Of a stretch of DNA of 5,439 bases, positions 1 through 5,280 are shown piece by piece. The notes beneath the pieces are model-generated. The model saw only the letters and a program-made list of their open reading frames with translations. It ran no database searches and had not been told where the DNA came from. Origin of the DNA: an uncultured Methanobrevibacter sp. GTDB taxonomy: Archaea > Methanobacteriota > Methanobacteria > Methanobacteriales > Methanobacteriaceae. Each line of letters starts with the position of its first letter. The first letter of the stretch is position 1. Location of the stretch: NCBI GenBank assembly GCA_946611495.1, contig CAMODR010000105.1, forward strand, positions 1 to 5,439, written 5' to 3'. A program made the translations under genes and the position numbers.

Positions 1-319
1 GCTGTAATTTAAAAAATAAAAAACAAATTAAACAAATAAGATAAAAATAATGAATAATATTCTGAAAAAACTAATAAAAATGAATATAAAAAGATAAGAA
101 AATAGATTTATTAAAAAATATTCATTAAAAAAAATAAAATATTGGATGTGAAAAAAGACAATAGAATGAGAATTTTTAAAAATCTAAAAAATAGAATAAT
201 AAAAAAATGAACAAAAGAAAGAAAAAAAATTAAAAAATCTAAAAAGTAAAATAAGAAGAATAAAAAGAGAATAAAAAGAGAATAAAAAGATAAAATAACT
301 ATTTAATTAAAAAATAAAC
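1..319 (-). other. Gene-free A-rich tract downstream of the cupin gene (U-rich 3' region on the minus strand)
   Basis: I find no gene here on either strand. The plus strand is overwhelmingly A with few T, C or G, so RNA leaving the minus-strand cupin gene would be a long run of U-rich sequence with many U4-U8 tracts. Archaeal transcription ends at oligo-U tracts, so this probably serves as a multi-site terminator. The strand bias (A far above T, not merely AT-rich) is the visible sign. The first few bases may belong to the intergenic region of another gene outside the window. Confidence 0.5.
258..290. repeat. Three perfect 11-bp tandem repeats (GAATAAAAAGA)
   Basis: The unit GAATAAAAAGA occurs three times without a mismatch at 258-268, 269-279 and 280-290. 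It is followed at once by AAAATAACTATTTAA (292-306) and, 13 bases later, by the stop codon of the cupin gene. On the transcribed minus strand each unit reads TCTTTTTATTC, giving a T5 tract every 11 bp. A role in termination or 3' end formation is inferred. The array could also be simple slippage of low-complexity DNA. Confidence 0.75.
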
Positions 320-643
320 CTATTCAGATTTAATCATGGTTAAAACCATTTTATATGGCATATTCACTGCCTGTAAAGCATGAGGAATGTTAGCAGGCAT
401 AATGATCATTTCGCCCTTTTTGACTGTATGAGGCTCACCTGCAATAGTTATTTCAGCTTCACCATCAACGATTTGAACCATAGCATCAAAAGGAGCACTA
501 TGTTCACTTAATCCTTGGCCTTGATCAAAAGCAAAGAGTGTTACTGTACCAAGTTCCTTTTTTATAATTTCCATGCTTACAACAGAGTCTTTCTGATATT
601 CAACCATATTTTCCACATTAATTGGAGTTCCTTTAATATCCAT
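320..643 (-). CDS. Small single-domain cupin protein
   Basis: A 107-residue soluble cytoplasmic protein that is essentially one cupin beta-barrel, without signal peptide or membrane segment. Cupin motif 1 is around residues 44-61 (GLSEHSAPFDAMVQIVDG) and motif 2 around 77-94 (GEMIIMPANIPHALQAVN). His48 and His88 sit at metal-ligand positions. The second motif-1 His is Ala50, and the usual Glu is absent, with Asp53 and Ala54 near that place, so metal binding may be reduced or atypical. Motif 2 has PAN where PxG is common. This pattern resembles a family of small cupins common in anaerobes whose function is unknown. Substrate and reaction cannot be read from the sequence. The ATG start is supported by AAGGAGA at 651-657, seven bases upstream. 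The next gene upstream on the same strand is hcp, but 923 bp and a likely separate promoter intervene. Confidence 0.88.
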   Translation of the reverse strand: MDIKGTPINVENMVEYQKDSVVSMEIIKKELGTVTLFAFDQGQGLSEHSAPFDAMVQIVDGEAEITIAGEPHTVKKGEMIIMPANIPHALQAVNMPYKMVLTMIKSE

Positions 644-682
644 AGCAATCTCTCCTTAGATAAATATATTAAAACAGATTGA

Positions 683-697
683 TAATATAATTTTTGC
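683..697 (-). promoter_or_regulatory. Candidate archaeal promoter (TATA box and BRE) of the cupin gene
   Basis: Read on the minus strand, GCAAAAA (697-691) is followed by TTATATTA (690-683). This resembles a purine/A-rich BRE followed by a TATA box. Transcription would be expected to start about 25 bases downstream, near 660, giving a short leader that still holds the AAGGAGA ribosome binding site at 651-657. TATA-like strings are common by chance in such AT-rich DNA. The spacing is the main support. Confidence 0.45.
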
Positions 698-1100
698 AAA
701 TAATAATTAATTAAAATTCAACCACAAAATCAATTCATAATCATAAATAAAAGAATAGCAAAAACAAAAATCCCATATGGAACTAATGAAAAAATGTAAA
801 ATTTTATAAAGATAATTAATAAGTTAAAAAGAGTAAAAAAAGTACAGTTAAGCTTTAAGATTTGTATATCAGACAAACAGATTATCTATTAAATTTTAAT
901 AGAAGTATTAATGGAAGTTTTAAAAAAGGGGGGTGAACTAATATTATTCAAATATGATTTTTTACTAATCCATCCATCCAACATAAAATCTTAAAACCTA
1001 AACTATAAATATAATATATAATAAGGCATATATTAACTTATCTATTTTTACAATACATTATTAATTAGATTTCTAATAAATTTCAGATATATTAAAAATA

Positions 1101-1119
1101 TTTTAGAAAAGTTCTAAAA
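1101..1119. other. Inverted repeat TTTTAGAA-AAG-TTCTAAAA
   Basis: Perfect 8-bp arms (1101-1108 and 1112-1119) flank a 3-base spacer. Read on the minus strand, the hairpin is followed by TATTTTTAAT, so it has the shape of a terminator in that direction. It lies about 450 bp beyond the hcp stop codon, which makes an assignment to hcp uncertain. Such repeats also arise by chance in AT-rich DNA. Confidence 0.35.
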
Positions 1120-1194
1120 AAATAACAATTATTATAAAAAAAATTGATAATAATTATTAATTTAAATTTTCATAAAATCCATATTTCTTAATTT

Positions 1195-1215
1195 AAGGAC
1201 AAACTAATTGTCTTT
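1195..1215 (+). other. Hairpin AAGGACAA-ACTAA-TTGTCTTT
   Basis: An 8-bp stem with one G-U pair and a 5-base loop can form in plus-strand RNA; the G-U pair would be an A-C mismatch in minus-strand RNA. The stem includes two G-C pairs, which is unusual for this spacer. The orientation would fit the end of a plus-strand transcript from the unexplained 900-1190 stretch, but no gene is recognised there. It is reported as structure only. Confidence 0.35.
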
Positions 1216-1342
1216 TGCTAAAATAACTTTATCTAGTTAATGAATTAAAAAAATGATTAAATTTTATCCATTTATATTATGAAAACATAAAACAATTATT
1301 AAATTTTATTTATTTAAAAAGGACAAAATATGAAATCATTTA

Positions 1343-1404
1343 ATTCTTAATAGTTTCCAATGCTCATCTAAAAATTCTTAATAGTTTCCAATGCTCATCT
1401 AAAA
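1343..1404. repeat. Perfect tandem duplication of a 31-bp unit
   Basis: Bases 1343-1373 and 1374-1404 are identical. Each unit contains the core AGTTTCCAATGCTCATC, which has more G+C than the surrounding DNA. Only two copies are present, with no spacer between them, so this is not a CRISPR array. The array lies 163-224 bp beyond the hcp stop codon, just past the likely hcp terminator. No known family of repeats is recognised, and the origin may be a recent slippage or recombination duplication. Confidence 0.9.
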
Positions 1405-1450
1405 TAATAAATAAACAAAGAAAATAATAAGAGCCTAAAAATTTTGACTC
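1405..1450 (-). terminator. Candidate hcp transcription terminator (hairpin plus U-rich tract)
   Basis: On the minus strand, GAGTC (1450-1446) can pair with GGCTC (1435-1431) through one G-U pair. That pair exists only in minus-strand RNA, which supports the orientation. The stretch that follows (1430-1405) is T-rich, starting TTATTATTTTC. It lies about 117 bases after the hcp stop codon. Archaea terminate mainly at the U-tract, so the hairpin may be incidental. Confidence 0.4.
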
Positions 1451-1472
1451 TAAATATTTTAAATTTAAGTTA

Positions 1473-1491
1473 AAATTCCAAATTGGAATTT
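1473..1491. other. Inverted repeat AAATTCCAA-A-TTGGAATTT in the hcp 3' region
   Basis: The arms are perfect 9-mers around a single central A. In RNA the innermost pairs would open to form a loop. It lies 76 bases after the hcp stop and could be part of the 3' untranslated region, stabilising the transcript or marking its processing. It could also be a protein-binding palindrome. The function is not shown by the sequence. Confidence 0.4.
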
Positions 1492-1540
1492 AAATCTGTC
1501 TAAAATTGAATTTTAAAATCTAATCAAAAATTAGTTTTAT

Positions 1541-1560
1541 AATCTAACTTAAATTAGATT
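1541..1560. other. Inverted repeat AATCTAA-CTTAAA-TTAGATT just after hcp
   Basis: Perfect 7-bp arms with a 6-base spacer sit only six bases past the hcp stop codon in the direction of transcription. A second short hairpin, CTAAT-CAAAA-ATTAG, lies at 1520-1534 and on the minus strand is followed by ATTTTAAAATT. Together they could form a stepped 3' end for hcp mRNA. The stems are AT-rich and weak. Confidence 0.35.
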
Positions 1561-1566
1561 TTAAAT

Positions 1567-2868
1567 CTAACCCATGATCTTCTTAATGTCTTCTTTAGGA
1601 GTTGAGATAGGGGTAAGGTTAAAGTTTTCAACTAAGACATTCAAGATGTCATCATTTGCCCATGCAGGAAGGACAGGTCCTAAGAGCATATCGGTTTTTC
1701 CAAGGTATAACAAGGTCCAAAGGATAGCAGCTGCCTTTTGTTCCATCCAGCTTAAGACAATGGTAAGAGGCAATTCATTCAATTCCATCTCAAACAATTC
1801 ACATAATGCAACAGCAAGGTCAATAGCCACAATTGCATCATTACATTGACCTAAGTCTAAAAGTCTTGGAATTCCTTCAATGTCGCCTAAGTCAAGGTCA
1901 TTGAATCTGAACTTGTTACAAGCTAATGTAAGGACAATTGTATCTTCAGGCAATTCCTGTACAAATTCTCTGTAATAGCTCATTCTTGGGTTTGGAGTGT
2001 CACAGCCAGCTACAAGGAAGAATCTTTTTATTTTGCCAGCAAGGACAAGCTCTTTAATTTGAGGTGCAAGTGAAAGAATAGTGCTTAAACCAAAACCGGT
2101 AGTGATTGTAGTGGTTTCTTCAGCCTTAAGGCCACCTAATTCAATTGCCTTATCTATTAAAGGCTTAAAGTCATAATCTTCAATTACAGGAGCACCAGGA
2201 ATCTTTACAATGTCCATAGTGAATAATCTGTCAGCATAGGAGTCTTTAGGAGGTAATACACAGTTTGTGGTTCCTAAGATAGCAACATTGTAATCTGCAA
2301 ATACATTCTTTTGGTCAATCCAGGATCCTCCTAAGTGACCAGCCAAGGATTCGTATTTTGCAAGTTCAGGATAACCGTGAGCAGGCAACATTTCACTGTG
2401 GGTGTAGACCTTAACTCCAGTTCCTTCACATTGCTTTAAGAGTTCTTCTAAAGCCTTTAAATCGTGACCGGTTACAAGAATACCTGGACCTTCTTGAGCG
2501 CCTACCTTCACTTCAGCAGGTACAGGCTCACCGAAGTTTTTGATATGAGCTTCCTTAAGCATTTTCATTACCTTGAAGTTAGCCTCACCAGACTCAAGAG
2601 CCAATTGTACCAAATCTGCAACATCAAAGTTGACATTTGTTAAGGTTGTGTATAATCCTTTAGTTAAGAATTCATCTACAGACTCATCGCTTACTCCTAA
2701 CTCCTTACAGTGGTAGTTGTATGCGGAAATTCCTTTCATTGAAAAAATTAAGTTATCTTGTAATCTTGCTACAGTGCCTTCCTTACCGCAGATTCCTCTT
2801 ACATCACAGCCAGTTCCTCTAGCTGCTTGGGAACATTGGTAACAAAACATATTGATATTTTCGTTCAT
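1567..2868 (-). CDS. hcp: Hybrid cluster protein Hcp (hydroxylamine/NO reductase), class III
   Basis: A cytoplasmic iron-sulfur enzyme of 433 residues. Four cysteines near the N-terminus (Cys9, 12, 21, 27; spacing C-x2-C-x8-C-x5-C) match the ligands of a [4Fe-4S] cluster. All seven ligands of the hybrid Fe-S-O cluster are visible: His135 (TGHDLKAL), Glu159 (HSEMLPA), Cys203 (TTNCVLPP), Cys289 (AGCDTPNPR, expected persulfide), Cys317 (LACNKFRF), Cys342 (GQCNDA) and Glu376 (WMEQKA). The length is about 100 residues below class I enzymes, consistent with the class III form of archaea and Thermotoga that lacks the second helical bundle. The family was first named hydroxylamine reductase; work in E. 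coli points to NO reduction and protein S-nitrosylation. No Hcr-like reductase lies nearby, so the electron donor is unknown. An upstream in-frame GTG at 2874 is possible, but GGATG at 2876-2880 fits the ATG at 2868 better. Confidence 0.96.
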   Translation of the reverse strand: MNENINMFCYQCSQAARGTGCDVRGICGKEGTVARLQDNLIFSMKGISAYNYHCKELGVSDESVDEFLTKGLYTTLTNVNFDVADLVQLALESGEANFKVMKMLKEAHIKNFGEPVPAEVKVGAQEGPGILVTGHDLKALEELLKQCEGTGVKVYTHSEMLPAHGYPELAKYESLAGHLGGSWIDQKNVFADYNVAILGTTNCVLPPKDSYADRLFTMDIVKIPGAPVIEDYDFKPLIDKAIELGGLKAEETTTITTGFGLSTILSLAPQIKELVLAGKIKRFFLVAGCDTPNPRMSYYREFVQELPEDTIVLTLACNKFRFNDLDLGDIEGIPRLLDLGQCNDAIVAIDLAVALCELFEMELNELPLTIVLSWMEQKAAAILWTLLYLGKTDMLLGPVLPAWANDDILNVLVENFNLTPISTPKEDIKKIMG

Positions 2869-2875
2869 AAACACA

Positions 2876-2880
2876 CATCC
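2876..2880 (-). promoter_or_regulatory. Ribosome binding site that decides the hcp start
   Basis: On the minus strand, GGATG (2880-2876) lies seven bases before the ATG at 2868 but only one base before the in-frame GTG at 2874. Normal spacing therefore favours the ATG. A third in-frame ATG at 2850, directly before the FCYQC motif, has no such site. Confidence 0.5.
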
Positions 2881-2934
2881 ATTTAATTAGTAAAAAGCAG
2901 ATGAAATTAAGGCAAAGATCCCAATCATATTTGA

Positions 2935-2942
2935 TATATAAA
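2935..2942 (-). promoter_or_regulatory. TATA box of hcp (TTTATATA)
   Basis: The minus strand reads TTTATATA at 2942-2935, a perfect archaeal TATA box. Transcription would start near 2910-2915, giving a leader of about 45 bases. Just downstream, overlapping the last base, is ATCA-TATT-TGAT (2924-2935), a small inverted repeat placed where a bound repressor would block start-site access. The BRE position is not purine-rich, so basal strength may be modest. Confidence 0.55.
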
Positions 2943-3000
2943 CAAGGGAAAAATCCTAATTTCAAATGCCCTTATTTAACTTGTATAATTTTAGTTCTAA

Positions 3001-3048
3001 TTGTAAGATATTTAAAGATTTTGTAACTAGTTAAGGGTAAAAAGTAAC
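3001..3048. promoter_or_regulatory. Candidate operator: palindrome TAACTAGTTA with phased GTAA motifs
   Basis: A perfect 10-bp palindrome, TAACTAGTTA, lies at 3024-3033 between the two divergent TATA boxes. GTAA occurs in TTGTAAG (3001-3007), TTGTAAC (3021-3027) and AAGTAAC (3042-3048). These are spaced 20 and 21 bp apart, about two helical turns, so they lie on the same face of DNA. A TrmB-type dimer binding here could control both hcp and its own gene. The operator role is inferred from position and symmetry alone. Confidence 0.35.
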
Positions 3049-3071
3049 AAAATATATTTATAAAATAATCA

Positions 3072-3079
3072 TTATATAA
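3072..3079 (+). promoter_or_regulatory. Candidate TATA box of the TrmB-family regulator gene
   Basis: TTATATAA lies at 3072-3079, preceded by A-rich sequence. It would place the start of transcription near 3100 and give a leader of about 75 bases. A second candidate, TTTATAAA, is at 3057-3064. No TATA-like sequence closer to the start codon is better. The ribosome binding site is weak (AAGGGA at 3161-3166, nine bases before the ATG). Confidence 0.45.
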
Positions 3080-3175
3080 AAAATCAAGAAGAAAAACGAA
3101 GCAAGAAGTTATGTAGAATACGCTTACACAACTCAAAAATTAAAAAAAAGAGCATTATTAAAGGGATTTGATTTT

Positions 3176-3970
3176 ATGGAACAGATAATAGAGTCTTTAC
3201 AGAAATTAGGGCTAACACGATATGAGGCAAAGGCATACATAGGACTGACAAACCTAATAGAGGCACAGGCAAATGATATTGCAGAGGCATCCCAAATACC
3301 AAGGTCAAAGATCTACAATACCCTTAAGGAACTTAATAAAAAGGGATTCGTCACAATAACAAAAACAAGGCCTATAGAATATAAGGTAGTCTCTCCTAAA
3401 AATATAGTCAATAAGAAAAAGAAAGAGCTGATTAAGGAGATAGATGAGTCTGAAGAGAAGCTTGAAGAAATATTCAACAGCCAAATATCAGAAGTGCAGG
3501 CTCCAATCTGGCTAATCAAGACAAGCGACAACATCATAAGCAAGGAAATCGAAATAATCAAAAGAGCAAGAAAGTCATTGAATATGAGAATCGGATTCCT
3601 TCTTGAGGGCGAGGGAGAGGCTCTCATAAAGGCATTCAATACAATTCCAAGAAACATTCCTATCAGAATCCTTGCAAGTCCATATTGCTATATAGACCAA
3701 AAGAGAATAGACATCATTGAAATGTTTGAGAATGCAGGCCTTGAAAACCTTGAAATCATAAAGGCAGACATTCCTTTTGTTAAGATAATCATTAGAGATG
3801 AAAAGGAGCTTTTTAGAACAATCGTTAAGTTCACAGGAAAGGAAAAGTCAGTGTTGGAGGAAACCGCTGTAGGAGTTCTTAATCAGTATTCTGACATTTG
3901 CAAAAACTTTGATGAGCGTTTCGTCAATCAGTTCAATAGAATAAAGCAGCATAAAAAAAGCATGAACTAA
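3176..3970 (+). CDS. TrmB-family transcriptional regulator
   Basis: A 264-residue DNA-binding protein. Residues 1-70 form a TrmB-type winged helix-turn-helix: LGLTRYEAKAYIGL (11-24) is the family's typical first helix, and IPRSKIYNTLKELNKKGFV (41-59) covers the recognition helix and wing entry. A charged K/E-rich helix (about 75-102) looks like the dimerising coiled coil. Residues 110-255 form the effector/PLD-like C-terminal region; I see no catalytic HKD motif, so it is probably sensory. TrmB relatives sense sugars or other metabolites and act as repressors or activators. The effector here cannot be told. Only two cysteines (171, 242) are present, which argues against an Fe-S sensor within one subunit. 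The gene is divergent from hcp with about 300 bp between them, suggesting control of hcp and itself. The weak AAGGGA site (3161-3166) supports the ATG. The downstream glycosyltransferase gene is convergent, so the regulator is likely transcribed alone. Confidence 0.9.
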   Translation: MEQIIESLQKLGLTRYEAKAYIGLTNLIEAQANDIAEASQIPRSKIYNTLKELNKKGFVTITKTRPIEYKVVSPKNIVNKKKKELIKEIDESEEKLEEIFNSQISEVQAPIWLIKTSDNIISKEIEIIKRARKSLNMRIGFLLEGEGEALIKAFNTIPRNIPIRILASPYCYIDQKRIDIIEMFENAGLENLEIIKADIPFVKIIIRDEKELFRTIVKFTGKEKSVLEETAVGVLNQYSDICKNFDERFVNQFNRIKQHKKSMN

Positions 3971-3984
3971 AAAAAAGACAAAGG

Positions 3985-4004
3985 TTCTTATTAATTCCTA
4001 AGAA
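3985..4004 (+). terminator. Weak hairpin after the TrmB-family gene
   Basis: TTCTTA (3985-3990) and TAAGAA (3999-4004) can form a 6-bp stem 15 bases after the regulator's stop codon. No U-tract follows on the plus strand, so it is a poor terminator. No better plus-strand candidate appears before the convergent gene. Confidence 0.2.
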
Positions 4005-4041
4005 AATAAATGACTAAAATCGGATATTGAAAAATGAAATA

Positions 4042-4181
4042 AATAAAAAGATTTTAAAAAAAAGTTGAAAATAGAATAATGATTTAATAAAAAGATTTTA
4101 AAAAAAAGTTGAAAATAGAATAATGATTTAATAAAAAGATTTTAAAAAAAAGTTGAAAATAGAATAATGATTTAATAAAAA
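4042..4181. repeat. Perfect 44-bp tandem repeat, about 3.2 copies
   Basis: Every base in 4042-4137 recurs exactly 44 bp downstream, giving 140 bp of uninterrupted periodicity. Marker G residues of the motif GATTTTAAAAAAAAGTTG fall at 4050, 4094 and 4138. The identity of the copies points to recent expansion. The array sits between the 3' ends of the convergent regulator and glycosyltransferase genes. No spacers are present and the unit is A-rich, so it is neither CRISPR nor a recognisable mobile element. Confidence 0.95.
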
Positions 4182-4191
4182 TAGAAAATAA
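4050..4191 (-). terminator. Repeated oligo-U terminator region of the glycosyltransferase gene
   Basis: On the minus strand each 44-bp unit carries a T8 tract (complement of the A8 before GTTG) and a T5 tract, so RNA leaving the glycosyltransferase gene meets strong U-runs at least three times. Archaeal RNA polymerase stops at such tracts. This would prevent antisense reading into the convergent regulator. The A-rich plus strand offers no equal signal for the regulator itself. The function is inferred from base content and position. Confidence 0.5.
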
Positions 4192-5280
4192 CTATTTAAA
4201 TGAAGCTTCCACTATGTCAGCTATGTTATCGCCTACATTCAATATGGAATCCTTGTAAATTGCAGTGTTTTTAGCATACTCATCATAATTGTCCACAACA
4301 TCAAATATAGCTTCATCAAGATCTTCAAGATCACATTCAATGGTAGCTCCCTTAAATATGGAAACCATATCATGGTATCTTCCGTATTTAACTCTTTTTA
4401 GAATAACAACAGGCAAATTGCATACCATAGCTTCATGGAGCATCAATCCATCATTAGTGAGTACAGCAAGGTCTGCCAAGTTGAAAAGGTCATTGACCCA
4501 ATCTATGAAGCCAAGATAGATTATCTTTTCCTCATCTATATGCTTAGGGACCTCCTCATCGAGAGGGTCTCCTACCAAGACAAGATTGAACCTGTCGCTA
4601 TATTTAGAGAATTGCTCTATAGCTTGGGCTGTTTTTACAAATAGGCTTGAACCTGATGAGAAAACGATAGTCTGCTTAGACTCATCAAACTCCATTGCAT
4701 TAGGATTCTTTTCCTTTGCTTGCCTAGAGTGTTGCTTTATCTTTTCAAGTGCAATGTTTCTATCACCTTGAGTGACGCTATCGTTTACAGGCAATAGTGA
4801 CCTTCTTATGTGGCTTGGAATGTTCTCTGCTAAATAAAGATTGTTTTCAGGCAATACGATAGGTGTTCCGATACGGGTGCACACCTTAGTGTCAAGAGGA
4901 GTGATTAAAAGACTTACAGAAGGAACTCTTGCCATCTTAGCGCCTAATGCACCTACAATAGCTCCTCCACCAAGAATACCAAGGACCAAGTCAAATTTCT
5001 TAGACTTGATAAGCTTTCTTGTCTTGAATACTGCCTTAATTGCCCTTAAAGCTGCCTTAACAGTAGTGGACATAGTTGCAGAATGGCCTCCTGCCTGTGG
5101 AATTATGACCTTATTCCATTCAATATTATTCTTCTTGAATAATATTCCAGGTGCAGACTCATCCAATGCTATTTCACATTCCATCCCTCTTTTAGTAAGA
5201 GCCTTGTAAACGTTCAATGCAATGCCTGCATCTCCACCTAATCCTCTACCTGTTACAACAATTAAAACTTTCTTTGCCAC
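4192..5280 (-). CDS. MurG-like GT-B glycosyltransferase
   Basis: A 362-residue protein with the two-domain layout of GT-B (GT28/MurG-like) glycosyltransferases. The N-terminal half begins with a Rossmann strand and Gly-rich loop (VLIVVTGRGLGGDAGIA, 5-21). A second Gly-rich segment, DLVLGILGGGAIVGALGAK, spans 97-115. The C-terminal half has TIVFSSGSSLF (204-214), an expected nucleotide-sugar loop, then YLGFIDWVNDLFNLADLAVL (255-274) and NDGLMLHEA (276-284). Glu283 there aligns with the Glu that commonly binds the donor ribose. There is no signal peptide or membrane helix, so it would act at the inner membrane face if its acceptor is a lipid-linked sugar. Pseudomurein or another surface glycan is a reasonable but unproven target. 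The start is GTG, backed by AGAGGA (5287-5292), six bases upstream. It is convergent with the TrmB-family gene and shows no operon partner in the window. Confidence 0.72.
   Translation of the reverse strand: MAKKVLIVVTGRGLGGDAGIALNVYKALTKRGMECEIALDESAPGILFKKNNIEWNKVIIPQAGGHSATMSTTVKAALRAIKAVFKTRKLIKSKKFDLVLGILGGGAIVGALGAKMARVPSVSLLITPLDTKVCTRIGTPIVLPENNLYLAENIPSHIRRSLLPVNDSVTQGDRNIALEKIKQHSRQAKEKNPNAMEFDESKQTIVFSSGSSLFVKTAQAIEQFSKYSDRFNLVLVGDPLDEEVPKHIDEEKIIYLGFIDWVNDLFNLADLAVLTNDGLMLHEAMVCNLPVVILKRVKYGRYHDMVSIFKGATIECDLEDLDEAIFDVVDNYDEYAKNTAIYKDSILNVGDNIADIVEASFK

Larger units (their letters stand above)
644..1566. other. Long AT-rich intergenic region between cupin and hcp
   Basis: This 923-bp gap has no convincing protein gene or structural RNA gene. 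Its left end holds the cupin promoter, and its right end holds the 3' region of hcp with several hairpins. The middle has an orphan G6 tract with a ribosome-binding-site-like GGGGGGTGA (928-936) and inverted repeats at 1101-1119 and 1195-1215. It also has a 31-bp tandem duplication at 1343-1404. The length is large for a compact archaeal genome, so a decayed gene or a small RNA is possible. No family could be recognised. Confidence 0.6.

Noticed and set aside
1330..1350. Six-codon open frame after AAAAAGGACAAAAT, possible leader peptide
   Set aside because: It has a start, a weak ribosome binding site and a stop, but it lies on the opposite strand to both neighbours and leads to no gene.
1343..1404. 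Short CRISPR-like array
   Set aside because: The two 31-bp units touch each other with no spacer, and no cas gene is visible in the window.
644..1566. Hidden tRNA, snoRNA-like C/D RNA or riboswitch in the long gap
   Set aside because: I found no cloverleaf, CCA end, clear C/D box pair or known riboswitch core. The region lacks the raised G+C expected of structured RNA in an AT-rich genome, apart from the short G6 segment.
1574..1849. Open frame on the plus strand inside hcp
   Set aside because: It is antisense to a confidently identified gene with all its catalytic ligands, and its protein resembles nothing I recognise.
320..2868. cupin-hcp operon
   Set aside because: The genes share a strand, but 923 bp, likely hcp terminators and a separate cupin promoter lie between them.
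3313..3657. Hydrophobic open frame on the minus strand inside the TrmB-family gene
   Set aside because: The apparent membrane-like composition is the reverse complement of the K/E-rich coiled-coil coding region.
4042..4181. CRISPR array or mobile element end
   Set aside because: The 44-bp units are exact tandem copies without unique spacers. No terminal inverted repeats or transposase are present.
4841..5209. Plus-strand open frame of 122 codons inside the glycosyltransferase gene
   Set aside because: It overlaps the conserved Gly-rich N-terminal domain in antisense and shows no family motif.
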